A DNA stretch of 64,000 nt, taken from contig NC_135071.1 of assembly GCF_051401765.1 (NCBI RefSeq), positions 20,128,961-20,192,960 of the forward strand, given 5' to 3'. Source of the stretch: Calliopsis andreniformis. Its lineage: Eukaryota > Arthropoda > Insecta > Hymenoptera > Andrenidae. This document shows, one piece after another, positions 1 to 13,986 of the stretch; the first letter of the stretch is position 1; each line of letters begins with the position of its first letter. The translations under genes and the position numbers were made by a program. Below the pieces are notes generated by a model. The model did no database searches. It saw nothing but the letters and a program-made list of their open reading frames with translations, and had not been told where the DNA came from.

Positions 1-3000
1 ATGTGGAAAGAATATTTTTTCTTGGCCGCTCAAAGTTATGACACCATAATATCTTGAAGTTTCTAGTAAACACTTTCCCCTCATTTTATCTATGCTTTTA
101 CTTTAAGAGTATTATGCTGCAGCAAATTATCTTCCTCGTATTGAATACTATTCTTTTCTATTTTCCTCTCTGCTCATATTTATACGTTGCACTGCGCGTA
201 TGGAAAGAGCAAACTCCGTAGCGATATTTTTCTCCAGCCTCGAAATCAAGGATGTACGCGCTGCAGGTAGAGGGTCGTGGCAGATACATGCCTCTACCAG
301 GGAGTCTGTTATTGGTTGTAAAACGGCCCAGCCATCTGTCCCCGATATGAGACTCGTGGCTTAGATGCACCCTAAAAATCTACTCCCAAACTCCCACGAG
401 GGGGTGTAATAAGTCAGCAGGAGGTTTGGTGGATCTGACGCTGCACAGAGATTCGAAAAGGAGGAAATTTATGAAGTTCTCGGAAGTAGAGTGTACAGTG
501 GTAGCCAGACGAGAGAAGAACGACCAACGAAACTAAACAGTAAGCATTTTAATCTACAATAAGTAAAGAAGTAACTACTTGTATGGCAGCTCTGCAAATT
601 TCTTATCTTTGAAGATCACCCTGTGGTTAAGTCCAAACACCACTGTTTCCCTCGCTTCCACGAACCAGTTCACATTTAACGACGTCTCGGCAAGTCGACG
701 TTACATCCTCGTTTCACCGCGATCGCCCAACTAGGGTAGCCTGAGAAACTTTGGCGCGATAAAAAGAGATTCGAACGAGGAACGGAAGGAGAATTTCGGG
801 GGCTTTATACGTCGGCTCCTTGGCTGAGTATACGGCACTGTTTCTCTTGTGACAGCTGGCCAACATGGGGAAACAACAGTAAACTCGACGCGCCCGAGTG
901 CTACCCTATCGGCAGCCGCCTTATTTTTAATAAAAACCCGCGACCCGCCTTGCCCGAGGACGGGCGAGATTAAAAAATTCGTGCAGGCGCCACGAGCTAC
1001 TCGATGGGCTCGTAACTTAGAATTAAGTAAATTAAGGAGCCCCATGCGCGGCAGCCATGCTGCACCATGATGGAAATTGATCAACGTCTCCTGTCCTCCG
1101 CGATTTATGCCTCACTCTATTATATCTCTCTGCTAGTAGTCTAACTCGACGCTTTGCCGGACGAAGCAAGGGAAAAGAGCGTGAAGAACCTCTCGACAAG
1201 GAATCTCAGAAATGTTAGCGTATTTCTGTCTGAATTTACTCGACAGATAAACAGGTTTGTTCGCCATAGGCGCAATAGTAATTCTGTAATCGGCTCGTCA
1301 TAAAACTTTTCCAATATTAACCCGCGCGTTTCGCGGACAAGGGAAGGGAAAGAGTTATTTTCAAACGGAGTCTTTCCGATATCTCATTATTCCCTGAACA
1401 CTCGCCTTCGGAAGCCAGTTGGCAGTCGCTTCGACGAACTTCATGCAATCGATCGTGAAATCCACGAATATTAATGGAAATTAATTCGTGCCGATTAAGA
1501 GTTTCCCTTTCTATAGGGGGCTTCGTGTTGACGGTTATCGATTCGCAATTACACAGGCGATTGCTCGGTCTGATAACGCGGAAAATTGGTGGAACTCCTC
1601 CCCTACCCCTACGATGAAATTTTTTTCAAGTCATGGAAATTATTTAATTGGATTCTGAAGTCTTACCCGAGATCCCGTCGTACGTCCACCATTCGTCCCA
1701 ACTGGCCTGGGATTCTGAAACAAAATTAGATAAATTGTTAGTGAACGTTTGGCTGCTCTAACAAGTGGCACGAAATAACGAAGTTGGGGGAATGGATTCG
1801 TCGAAAGGAAGTGAGTCGCTATTAAGGGAATGATTTCTGCCTTTCATGCGTGACACTGAACGATCCCAGTAGTACTGTACTTCTTGTTTGAACGCGACCC
1901 GAACATTTTTCTTGGTAAATCCTTGCACGTTGTATTAGCAATTTACCAGTTTCCTTGGCCTGCATAGCTAGGAGAAACTTCGAAGGAGTCGAGGGAAACT
2001 TTGAGGCTCTATCACGAGGCACACTACCATGATCGATCAATCGTAATCCTAAGTATCGAGTGACCGATCGATCGATTATCCAGAAGAGATCTTAGCTGGG
2101 AATTTTCTCAAGAGTTTTGCTGGACGATCGAGGCTATCCAATTGGGAGTAGAATTGAGTTATGAAGCAAACTGCAACAGAATTTTTCTCTACATCCGCGA
2201 AATTGTTGGAATATGTAACTACCATTTCGTTGTAGGTCAGAGAATTTTAATTCTGGTTATATAGGTGGCTTTTATTTTACTAGAACACTGTTCGAAACAT
2301 TCCAGAGTAGTTGCGCTCAAAATATGAAGGACTATGAATCCTGCAGACAGTAGAAGATATTGTAATTCGTAAAGTTGTAATGGTTCATAAAAACTTGTTT
2401 TACAAGTAGATTAAATTTGTTGCACCGTCCGTTCGAGACTGGCGATAAAGTTAGCGGAAGCAATCAGCTCAGTGGAATCGCTGTCCAGAATTTTCGCAGC
2501 GTTAAAACCCTATAAAAAATTCCATTCGGAATCCCTTCGGCGCATTGGAACAGAGGTTCGTTTCTAACACCGTGACTCTCTCAAAATTGAATTCTCGTTC
2601 GAATGAACGCTTTATCTTCCACATTACCACCTCTGGTTCAATATTCATTACTTTTCCTATTCTAGAAGCGACCGATCCAGCCACTAGTATCGAGCCAGCT
2701 CCTCGTTTTTCTCTATGCAAATTCCTCCGCGAGACCACGCTCGATCGCAGCCACGTTTTAATGCCCTAAGCGTATCGAATAGTTCGAGATTCCCTCGAAC
2801 AATTATTGCTTCAGGCTGGGCTTCTAGTTGACCCTCGTCCACGCGCCCACGTCAAACTCTCTCGCTTCCTCTCTGTCTAATGGCCATCCTACTCTTCGGT
2901 CTGACCAAAGCGCGACCCATTCCACTTCGGACGGTGACCCATATTCGATTATCTGGATGCATGCCATCCAGAGTCCCGTACGGCAAACTAATTGCCTCAA

Positions 3001-4129
3001 ATTGGAAAACTTTCTCAGCCTATCCTGATCTCCCTGCCCTGCTCTCTCTACCCTCTTCATCGTACGACAACCACACACCAACGTCCGACGTATCATCTTG
3101 CTACTCTACTGGCAATCATTTCGTGCCTCCTCTGTGTTACAGGGAAATACATTAGCGAAAGTAGTTTTTATTTAAAATGAGGATAAAACTGTGGAGACTG
3201 AAAAATGTGACGTGTCGATTCTGTCGATAAATTTCAAGGAGAGTAACTCGGTGATTCGAAAGACGAGGAGCTGAAAAGGTGCGAGGGATTATCGAGTGCC
3301 ATTTCCTCGTCGCATTCCCCGTCGGTTACCCTCATAACGAGTGGCGTTAAATGTCGAGCGAGGGAAATCAGGGTTGACATGTTTAGCCGAGAAAACCCAG
3401 AAGAGGGGAGGAGCATCGATAAACGCGCGAGCGTATCTATCGAACGCATGAATGGGCGACGAGACGTCTACTCCAGCGTGCTAGAGAGGGTTGGGAAAAA
3501 GGAAAGGAGAGAAAAGTCAAGCGACGGAGAACGGAGATACCTTCCCTTTTCTGCTCTTTTTTCCCTCGCGCAGTAATTTCACCCTAGCTACACTTTTCAC
3601 GGGTATCGCGCTGAAACCTGTTCGCTTCGCTGCAATTTCCTTTCTCGCAGCTGTTCAATAATATTTTCCGCGCTAGAGGACAACGCGTCGCCCGCTCAGC
3701 GCTCGACACAATGCAGGCGTGAGGTTTCCCTCGAACTGTGCCACGTGATTATTTAAAAAATCCATTAACGAATGATTAGTCCGCCATCGCTCTTAGAAGA
3801 ATCGAAACGCTTGCGACTGCTTCATAGCTTGAAAATCAGTAACGAAACCTATACGTAACCCAATTCGAAAATCCACAGTACTTAAAACCGTCTCAAAAAC
3901 AAGATAATCGCGTTAAGGGAACGTAATCTGCGTCCCCGCAGAATCCCTCCGACGGTCAGCGAAATAAGCGTCCGACTGCGAGATCGAGGTCGAGGAATTA
4001 ATAATTCCGCTCGCGGAGAGGATCGTGACGGAAGGTGTGCAGGGGTCGCAGGCAGCATAATTACGGTTAACCAAAATTTCTATATTCAACGACAACCGTG
4101 AAGTAACTGCCGGCTCTCGGGAGACGTTG
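1..4129. other. Intronic DNA, nothing recognised
   Basis: Single-copy-looking sequence with only short chance open frames (the longest is 117 codons at 731-1084, minus strand). A small GATC-rich spot (CGATCGATCGATT, about 2067-2080) is the only local pattern noted. Confidence 0.4.
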
Positions 4130-4480
4130 TTAACTTTAATGGCGAAATTATGGTCGGATTAAACGTAACACCGTCGCGCGCCGCGACGCCCCGCGCCACC
4201 CCGCGTCACCAGCTGCCGCTCCGTTTCGCACCTCCTGGTACGCGCGCGGCGCGATACTTTTTATTAAAACGGCACTACCGCCGCGGAATAAAGTGGATGG
4301 CTTCCTTCGTAACGCAGTAAAGAGGTTTATTGGCCCCGTAATTCCCTCAAACTTCCGTCGGTCGTTCCCTCAGCCCATTTCTCCGCGCCGTACGATCCGC
4401 GAGCTGTTTCACGCGCCACGGTACGTCCTCACGCATTGCAATACGCGTGTTATTCGTTCGAGCGCGATAGCAGGGTAACT
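4130..4480. promoter_or_regulatory. Intronic CpG-dense patch
   Basis: Sharp rise in G+C and CpG, with runs such as GTCGCGCGCCGCGACGCCCC and GTACGCGCGCGGCGCGATAC, in otherwise AT-rich DNA. No TATA box, initiator pair or coding frame is convincing. Could be an alternative promoter, an enhancer or a compositional fluctuation. Confidence 0.3.
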
Positions 4481-5226
4481 GCGAAATCGCGGTGTCGCGG
4501 ATTTCCTCGCGTGCACGACACGTCAGGCGTTTCAGACGTCTGTCGCCTCAGTCGTTGACCTCTTCCGCTTGCTGAGGGGATAGATGGGTTTCTTGGTTTG
4601 TCCAAATTTATACTTCTTCTAATAAATAAACATAAGGGTTTTAGTATCCTCGATCGATAATAGTGGCAGCGCTTGATGGTATCTAGACTCGTCTAAACTT
4701 TAAATTGAATTGTTGTCGAAACAGATGGAATTTCTTCTCGCGAATCGAATGCGAAATGGAAACACGCAACAGCTTAGATTAACTTACGGACGTGTCGAAC
4801 CTGTTAACTACCGATTCGATTCAACTCGATTCACTATTCGTACGTTTCCCCATCGCGTGACTTTTCCGCGTTTTAAACTACATAGCACGGAATTAGCCAA
4901 GTACCATCGCTGCCAGTGCTTGTAAAAATAATTGCAGACGAACGAATGACACTTTGCTGTCTGAAGATTGAATACTTTTCGAGTGAAATTTTGTTAAAAT
5001 ATAGAAGAAACTTTCTGCGTTATTCATTGTGTTCGCTCGTGGAGAAGGTAAGGCTGTTTGGTCGACAGTACACCATAATTGTAAGATACAGATTCCTATG
5101 CAGCTGTTGCGTTTCGCAAAAGGAAAATTGCGGAAATAATTTAACGTTATTGCGAGTAGTGTACAAATACGTTATAACGTACTAACGTCTCGATAATTCG
5201 AATGTGTCGTACCTTTTTGGAAGATT

Positions 5227-5345
5227 TAAAAATTTGAATATTTGAATATTTAAAAATTTGAATATTTAAAAATTTGAATATTTGAAAATTTGAATATTTG
5301 AAAATTTGAATATTTAAAAATTTGAATATTTGAAAACTGAAAAGT
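5227..5345. repeat. AT-rich minisatellite, 16-bp period
   Basis: Tandem array alternating TTTGAATATTTAAAAA and TTTGAATATTTGAAAA, which are double units of an 8-bp motif TTTGAAWA. About seven 16-bp units are present, decaying into TTGAAACCTTTGAAAATTCT at the right end. The motif appears in reverse complement at 46.2 kb. Confidence 0.9.
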
Positions 5346-8300
5346 TGAAACCTTTGAAAATTCTGAATAATTGTTGCCTAAGTAGTAAAGGTCTCTATGT
5401 GTTCAGACGTGTATTTCTACACACTAAATCCCCTGTGAAATTAATCCCCCTCTACTCACAGTTGTATCAACCAAGGGAAACCTTCAGGAGCACAGTTTAA
5501 TTCGCAGCCGCGACAGAGGCAAGATAAAGTCCAGACGAAGAAAACTCAGCGAATACCGCGTGGGTAATATACGGCGCCTTCAGCCCCGAAATTATTTCCA
5601 CTTTTTCTCGAGGGTGGCGCAGCTGCGTTTTCCCGTCGTAGGCCCAACGGCATGGAGGAAATTTCCCAAAAATTCCCGCGGTACAGCGGTATGCAAAACC
5701 GTATCCCACCCCTGTCCCCGCCGCTCCCAGCGTAACGGGCCACGCTTTTTCTTGATTACGTTTTCACGACTGCCGCTAAAAAGGCAACTGCTACGTTAAG
5801 TGGTCGGCAGAGGGGGCAGCATTCAGGGGTATTCGTTTAAGTGAAACGTGAAAAATGCGCGCTACCAACGGGAAATCATATTACGTCGGCTGAAAGCGGA
5901 AGGCGAGAGGGTTACCTCTCTCCATCCCCCTCCGCCCTACCCTCATCCACCGCTACCGGTTGATTTTCGTTTCGCAGAGTCGCTCCTCTCTTTCAGCCAG
6001 GCTCCGACTTTCGGAGAAATTGCGGCTACCGCGTAGCCCGTTATTATAATTAAACAACCGACAGTTTGCGCAACTAATCCGCGGGGAAATGAATAGATGC
6101 GCGGGTTAGAGACACAAAGGAACGAGAGTGAATGCTTAAAGCGCTCTCCCTGGAAACTGCCGACAAAGAAAGGGGCGAGAAAGGGGCAGACGGAGGAAGA
6201 TGCATTCGTAACTTTTATTGCTAAATGAAACGTTTGAAATCAATGTTAAACGGGTACGCGCGGACGGCGTCGAAATTGGAAGCAAAGTGATCGAAGCAAT
6301 CGAAGATACGAAAGGCGGATGGAGGTACGGAATCGAATCGCAGCTTCCACAATCTCGCGAATTAATTCAACGCAGGCGAAAGTGAGCACGCGGTGGCCGC
6401 AGCCGAAGGTAGATTGAATCACGTATCGAAAGTCGGCTCCCGATGGAGGAGGCACGAATTAAAGCAACCCCAGCGATGATTTAAGCAAATATTCCGTGAT
6501 ATGGAGGAAAGTGCAAGCCGTGTGGCTGATATACCGATTAAACACGATATCGATCGGCCATACGTACGCGAAATTACATAGTCCCGGCTGGGCTGGTCCG
6601 TTTCACCCAGATAAGACTCGGCAAATAACAGGGCCGTAGATACCTATCGGTTCTGCCTTCTTTCTTTTATCAACCGGGCATATCAAATAAGTCTATAACT
6701 AACCCCGCGCAGATCGTATCCTTGAGCAGATGCTCGTTACTTCTACCGAGCTGAGCTGCACGAAACATTTTCGTGATATTAATTGCTGCCCGATCCGCCG
6801 ACCAGAAATTACCGGACGCGTTTGCAACATTACGATAATAAGGGCGATCGCGTGGGCGGCTCGGAGAGACGTTGATGATGGAATTTATGGAAACGAGCCC
6901 CTCTTTCCTTTGCTGCAGTTTATCTGCATCGTTTGGTCGAGATTGGAAACTGTGCTGATGATTCACTTCATCCAAATTTTAGACCTATATCGTTTTTCTC
7001 CTAACATTTTTTATTCAGACTTTCACCTAAAAGAACACGTAAAAATTATTCTTGGATAGATGCACGAAACGGTGGTGGTAAACGAATTCTCGGTCTGTCT
7101 GGAATGAAAGAACCATAGGAGGAGAAGAAAGGACGGGCGGACGAGGGAAGAATTGAAAGGAGAAGGGTGTCCAAACGAGTGGTCAAATGTAATTTAAAGA
7201 AGGAAGCTTCTCCCATCGCCCTTCGAACTCCGAGCTCAGCCCGTCCTCAGGCAACGACCAGAGGAGGCAGAAAGTTCAGGGTGGTTTACAATTCAGCTCG
7301 CAACTTTTCCGCACCCTTTTCTCGGCTAGCACTCACCCTCATTTTCTCCTGTATCGCAACTCTTTCTATTTGACTTTGTGAACTTAAGCATGGTAAGCGT
7401 TTCTGCACCCTTACGCACACCCCCGGGAGCGTATTACAATTTTCACAACGAGCCATCGATCTGTGAACATTACACTCTCTCCCTTTAAGGCATCCCTTAT
7501 ATTTTTTTCTTCTCTATGAACCCATATTTTTATATATTTAACTTGCGTCATTTCCCTTCCCAAGTACTATGACAATACGACTGTTAGAACACGTTATCTA
7601 TGGTTTTATGATTCGAGCAGCAGTAAAGAAGGTTGCTGCAATGGAAACGTTTCTCGATAAACATTTTTCTGGTCTAAACGATTACTACTGTAATCTAAAG
7701 GGCCAGAGCGCAGTTGGTTTCGCCTGCTGGGTAACATAATCGCACGGGCGCATTACATCTTGCCGCGGAATACAATTTCCTCCGGCTCAGCCCATGCTCG
7801 ACGCGCGTACGCCATGAATTAAACGATATTCATTACGCGAATAATCGTACCAACTAACTATTCCGACCGAGCCCCGCAATTCCGACGCTAAAAGTTAGTC
7901 GAATTGCTCCCGGCGACGCGTTATTTCCCTGTAACACGTCGCGAGTCACCCTCTCACGCACCATTGCTGACGAATCTCTGGATCAAAGTACAATTGAAGC
8001 CAGATGAAGACGTCTACCATCACTGTTTCATCGCTTGCCAACGACTTCATATCAGATATGTGATATATCAAGTTAATATGGAATCTACTTACATAAAGAG
8101 ATTGAAATACGAGTGACAAGATATTTAATGATTCTAGCGTTGTACTCAAAGTGATAAGGTCTCCGAGATAACTCAGAGAATTCGTCGAGGACAACGTAGC
8201 TAATCATCTCGTTTCGGAATGCTCGTCTGAAACGCTGCTAGTATAACTGTTTTAACGAAACCGTCGCTGGTGAGCCGTGGAAAGCAGGTGGAGAACAGTT

Positions 8301-9922
8301 GCTGAGGGGTGAGACAGGGGTCGAGTGAGTCGAGGGATAAAAGGTCTGAGTTGGTTTCACTCCACGTCATCAACGTAATTGTATGCGAGGGAATAAACAA
8401 AACTATAAAGTCCACGGCTCGGATTACTTCGCCGCAACTTTCCTCCATTCCCAATGACCAACTCTCTTTCCTTCCACCTCTTATATAACCCCACATTCCA
8501 TCCTCTCCCCGCTATCCTCGCTGTTTCTGCGTGCTACGTTTCTGAAGCCAGAGGCTCTCCTTCCTTTCTCAGCCGCGTCTTAGCCCCTTCCTTCGGTCCT
8601 GTTCATCCCCCGCGAGGACAGGGGATGGAAGTTTATGTCTGCGCCAGCGTGTGGCGAGTCGTGCTCCCCAACCGGTTTGCTTTTCTTAATGTACGAACCC
8701 TGTGTACGTGGAGTGACGTGTTCGCTCGCGCACACACAGCAGCCTTCGGAACGGTTCGAATCTCAACCTCCTCCCGACGGTTGCTTTTTATTTACCCCAT
8801 TTCCTCCTTTGTTTACTCGAGGGCTCTCCCTCCTCTACGCTCCCTTCTTTCAACTCTTTCTTCCACCTCCGTCGAGTATGGTGTCAGAGGGCAATTCAGG
8901 GCTGAATCGAACTGATTTCGTCACCCTCAGTCAGTGGAAAAAATCGTTCTCGATGAAAGTACGTGCAATTAATGCGGCTGACATTCATGTTCCGCCTTGA
9001 GGACACTAGATTTTTTAATTTCCACTCAAGTATTGTGATTAATGTAAACGCCGAATTCTCAAACAACATTACGAACGTTCGTTTAGCCGACAGCATCCCT
9101 TAAAGAAGAAGCTGCCAAGAAAATCAATTGTTTTTGCCGTGAGGCTTCAGCTGAATCCTGTTTTAACCAAACACCTAAGAAGCTTGCAAACTTGCAACAC
9201 AAACTTGCTCTCGATTTGGAATATCGTCGGGCGTCAGCTTAAAGTCGGCGAACATCAAACGTTGGTCCAAATTCTATTCTACTGAGGGAGGCAAAGCTTT
9301 CATCCACTATCCAGTTCTAGTGTTGCTTTCGAAGGTATCTTCGACTTAAAAGAGGAAAGTGGAGCTCTTGGAGCAGTTGTCGTTTAAAATGCATCCTAGA
9401 ACGAAGCTGGATAAACGCACTCCCTTGTGGAGGACACTGTCCATCCTCTATGTTTAAATTATTACGGGTAATCGTTGCCAAACACCATTCCATGCAGCCA
9501 ACAATTTCTCCAAGATAGTTCTGCGAACTGTCTCGGCCGCCAGGAACAATACTATTACCACGGAATCAGATCCGTTGTTTATTATGGCTCGCTTCCGCCC
9601 GTGTTGAGTATCGAGGCTGATAGTTGGGGACCACGGTTCCAATTCGACCCTCGAAATCGCAATGCGCGAAGTTTGAGAGGTCAAACCGCAGTCGCAAGTG
9701 GCCTTGTCCCAACGTTTTCGCCTCAATGTACACTTGCTGTCGTGCTTGGGGCTGAGATTCACTGCTGTATTTGCATTCCGTGAAACCTATACGGTTTGTT
9801 TTGTTGCTAATAAAATATTAAGGATCGACGGGAGCTGATGTAATTTTTGAAAAGAAATGTTAGTTTCATGGCACAATGTTTGTGGAGAATTTGTTTGGAT
9901 ATTTAAAATTGATCTGTTCTAC

Positions 9923-9960
9923 TGTGACTGTATTATTGACTGTACTACTGAGAACAGTAG
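9923..9960. repeat. Dispersed repeat fragment with mini-hairpin
   Basis: TGACTG, TATTATTGACTG and then CTACTG-AGAA-CAGTAG (9945-9960), a perfect 6-bp stem. The same stem occurs at 39468-39482 with a 3-base loop. Confidence 0.3.
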
Positions 9961-12955
9961 AATATCCACAGGTACGTTGCTCAAAGCACAGTTCTCAATC
10001 TTAATAATGTTAGAATTACTAATGTTAGAAACAGTCTTCATGGGCTGAATCGAAACTCAGACGGAACTTACGAGAAAATTTATGTTGACAAGGGTGTTTG
10101 TGGATACCTAAGGTTTCTCCATGAAAAGTCGACTTTTCCGGGTTCGGTGGGTTCGATCATGAAATTTTAATCTTGTGCTTTCTTCGTCGGTGGAGCAATC
10201 ACGTGGAGAATATCGGGAGGTACTGGTAAAATGGTTTCCGCCAATAAACATGTCTGTGATGATAACGAGTCGCGCCAATGGCTTCGATTAGCGAACTCTG
10301 TAAACAAGTCTCCTTTTATTGTAAATAAGGTATTTATGGAAATTTTGTTTCACCGTGCCTGCGCATTCTCATCATTCCTTTTATAATAAATATTATAGAA
10401 TACTGTATATTAAATTATAAACTCTGTTAATAATCTTCTCAAACTCCCTAATAAACTCCACGATTTAATTCAATTTCACTGACCCAAGTGATTCGAAGCT
10501 CTCTTCTCTGAAACCTGATAATTTTCCAGCACCCCGAATTCTGTGTTCCTGAGCAGGACTGCGCGATAAGAAAACGAGAAACAGGCAAAGTGGTGTTGCA
10601 ATGTATACCCGTAAATATACTCTCGTAAACACGTGCCACTGTGATGACATTAAGACACGAAAATGAACTAATATCGTGTCCCATCTCACCCTTTCAGCGA
10701 CAAGTGCTTTCTGGGCGTCGTCCTAATTACAAATGTATGATGAGCTCGTGAGCTATGTCTTCAGTGCGCACATGGTCATTTTATTTCGACGAATGGACGA
10801 GATTCGCCATGTCTACTCTTACGGGTTTATATAGAACATTCAAGCTCGTATTAAAGTTCATTCAGCGTGTATAGAAACCGAGTCAGGTCTGAATTACATT
10901 TCGTGAAGTATAGGATCATACATACGACGCTCAGTTATTCCCTGCTCTATAAAAAGGAAATTATTGGAAAGTGAGAGGAACGAGGAACTTTTATTGATTA
11001 AATTATTTTAGTTAAAATTATTGTTATATTTAAGGAGGTCAAAAAATATCTGAGCATTGTATATGAAATTATAGTTTCTTGAAATTCAAGCCCACAGAAA
11101 TTACTTGCAAGGTCGAGGTGAAGTCGCATCGATAGGCCAACGTCAATCAGAGGCATAGATAGATCCATGGCAATCAGAACTCAAGGAATTCGGCTGACAG
11201 GAGTTCAGACCGCAAGGTGGATCCTTCAAGTTCTCAGCAAACGACCGTGGAAGGAATCTGTGTTTGCGGACTACACGCTATCAGGGCTGAAGCATCCCAG
11301 TGACAAGTGCTAACACTTGAAAACTTCGAGTCGACACGAAGGGTGAACTCTATCATAACTAGTTGAAGGCTGGCGTTGCGCTTAATCGACGATGCTTTCA
11401 CAAACTGTGCCATAGGCGAGGCTTCTCCATCTTTGTTTCAGAGGAGGCACAGGTGGTTCACTTCGATTGTGACGATGAATGAAAAAGTCAGAAGGAGAAA
11501 TATGTCGGTCTAATTTTTTTTAAATAAAATTGCTGAATTATAGAGAAAGTATATTTTATATTCATTGAGAGAAATGTTATTTTTTACGTGGATTCCATCT
11601 ATATCTAAATTCTTCTATAGAAGACGTAGAAAATCCTATTCTTTCCCCAGTGCAATTTCAAACGCAGGAAATAGTAGATGTGCTCGAATATTGCTTTATT
11701 GAGACATCCGTGTATCTTCAAGGTCTTCAGCTCGCTATCTATACTGCTATGAATCACAATGCGAACTACGTACAGTTGTTTCCTTAGAACAATCGTTTGC
11801 TACGCGTATGACGATCCTCAGAATTCATAATTCCAGGACGTACGTTATTTAGACGATTCCAAACAGAGAAAAATAAGGGACGAGTAAATTCAGTAGTAAC
11901 ATCAATAAGAACATCGGCGTAGGGAACAAGTGATAGAGCGTAACTACATCTCTATCAACGATAGTTGTCACGATCAATAGTATTAAAACGTAGAAAAGGA
12001 TCGAGTTGCGCGGTCTGTGACTTAAGCTGCTTAGAATTTACGAGTTAGGCAAAGGACAGAGCCTCATTTCCACTCCCTCTCCCTCATTTCTACTCGCAAA
12101 CTTCACTTCGCGACTACGGAGCCGCATGTCATGAATTTCCATCCCATTAAGAAGCACAGGACAGATTATCATTTGAATAGTAATCAAAGAAAGGCGGTAT
12201 ATAATGAATAGTAAATGCAAAAATGTTGCACGGCTCGAATTTCAGTAAGTGACATTGACACTGCTCATAATACTTTCCACGTTTCCATAATATTCTCTTT
12301 CTAAAGTGAGAGAACTGTAACAACTGAACGTGGAATTATTTAATAATATTCTAAATGACAGGAAATGCTTTGGTCTTGCATTTTCGGTTCACGCTATTTG
12401 CATAAATCTGTTGTCCCGCAATCATAGCTGTAAAATACAATGCGCTTGAGTAAAGTGATTGACAGGAACAAAGAGGATAACGTCGTGCGCGTTACCAACA
12501 ATTCGATTTATCTATAAGACCCGTGATACGGGTATCCGATATCAGCCGTGACACCAATGCGTAGTTCACTATTGCACACTATCGCGTTACATGCGATTCA
12601 GCTCCTATCGATTGTTTCGAACCTTAACTTTTCAATCCTTTAGATACCACTACTTCTGTCGCAGCTATTTTCTCAACTAATGTACCTTATCTTCTAAAAC
12701 TGTCCAAAAAGTAGATAGCACTAAAATATAGGACTTAAAAAAATGTCAGATTAAAGATATGCATTACAAATTAGAATCTCTCGTACTCAAGTGTACCCAA
12801 TGGAAGATTAGAAATTTTTCCAGCGATTACTTTACTATGTGGATTTGGAAGGAAACGAATTGCTGGAAGATGCCAGCTTTACGCGCTGATCCAGCGTTAT
12901 AAATGAAAGTTCTCGCAGGTGGCTCTTTCGAGCCTACAAGGAGAGGGACCGGACT

Positions 12956-13063
12956 AAAATGGATTACATATTGCTGTCCCAGCTTGCAGCGGACAGCACA
13001 CTTGACCCTGCCTCTCTGGCCATCCAGATAAATCGAATAACCCCCAACACAAACGGGATTATA
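12956..13063 (+). repeat. Diverged direct repeat, copy 1
   Basis: About 108 bases beginning AAAATGGATTACATATTGCT and ending around GGGATTAT. It matches copy 2 at 13881-13986 at roughly three quarters of positions by eye, with a 4-base gap. Its last third, centred on AATCGAATAA at 13031, also resembles the core of the five repeats between 15.3 and 18.7 kb. An open frame on the minus strand crosses it, but the frame is not kept in copy 2, so the similarity is not protein-driven. Confidence 0.7.
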
Positions 13064-13880
13064 CTGGAGAGCCAGCGGTTCTCGAGAATTAAGGAAGACT
13101 TTATCAACGAAGGATGCTCTGTATTCCACGAAAATTTGATTTCGAAGAAAAAACGAAATAGAGGGGAATTCTTCAATATTATAAAACATTTTCTGCTATC
13201 TCTCCAACATCAAACTCGTCCTCCAAACTATTCATTTTTCCCCTTTACAATTTTATCGCAAATCTAAAAAGGAAAAACACGTCCAAGCGCACTGGATGCA
13301 TTCGAAAACGGCTAATGCAAGAAGGCAATGTAAATTTCAATCACGTGCTGGTCTTATGCGTTCTTGGGAGTACCCTTGCAACTGTGGCAATACCAATTAC
13401 CCGTAATGTCGCCGTCCGAAATCCAAATCGTACTGAGATTCGGGCTTGAAATCTGAGACACAACATTCCAGAGTATCAAGGTTCTATTAAATCCTCCAGA
13501 CGCCTAGTAGACAAGCACCAATCGGCAACAGCAAATCACAGGTCCAATTGTTAGAACCAGCAAGGTATTCTTAACGTTTCCACAGACGCCGAGAGACGCG
13601 TCGACATCGTCGTTTGAGAATTTCTCATATTTTCACGGATCACATCGTCCAGCACTTCTCGATTCCCTTAACCTTCGCCCGCTACCATGGAAATCAATTT
13701 CCCGCCGTTGGGTAACGCGAGGAACCTCTCGAGATGCTTAAACCCCGTCAGGTCGACGGAAGAAGCAGCGGGACGAGGGGGATGGATGAGGGGAAAAGAG
13801 GATACTCGGTCGAGGAAGGGTCCCCGGTTGATGTAACAACATCCACTGAGGAAGAGGGGAGCAGAGGCGGCGTGTGTGGT

Positions 13881-13986
13881 TAAAGTGGATTACATATTGC
13901 TGTCCCGGCTTGCAACGTGTTGTACACTTGGCCCTGACTGGCCTTCCAGGTAAATCGAATCACCACTAACCCGAACGAAGTTATCC
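13881..13986 (+). repeat. Diverged direct repeat, copy 2
   Basis: Same orientation as copy 1 and 922 bases downstream core to core. Shared stretches include TGGATTACATATTGCTGTCC, followed by CTTGCA, ACACTTG and TAAATCGAAT. Its core AATCGAAT starts at 13953. Confidence 0.7.

Larger units (their letters stand above)
4481..12955. other. Intronic DNA, mostly unremarkable
   Basis: Apart from the minisatellite at 5.2 kb and the mini-hairpin at 9.9 kb, nothing is recognised. 8440-8890 is pyrimidine-rich on the plus strand and stays open for 153 codons, but the peptide has no domain. TATATAA at about 8481 lacks supporting promoter signals. 10690-12900 is AT-rich with no frame over 80 codons. Confidence 0.4.

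Noticed and set aside
8740..8775. GGTTCGAATCTC, resembling a tRNA B box
   Set aside because: No A box at the right distance and no cloverleaf could be formed.
8454..8915. 153-codon plus-strand frame after a TATATAA motif
   Set aside because: Pyrimidine-rich sequence favours open frames; the peptide is compositionally biased and has no family.
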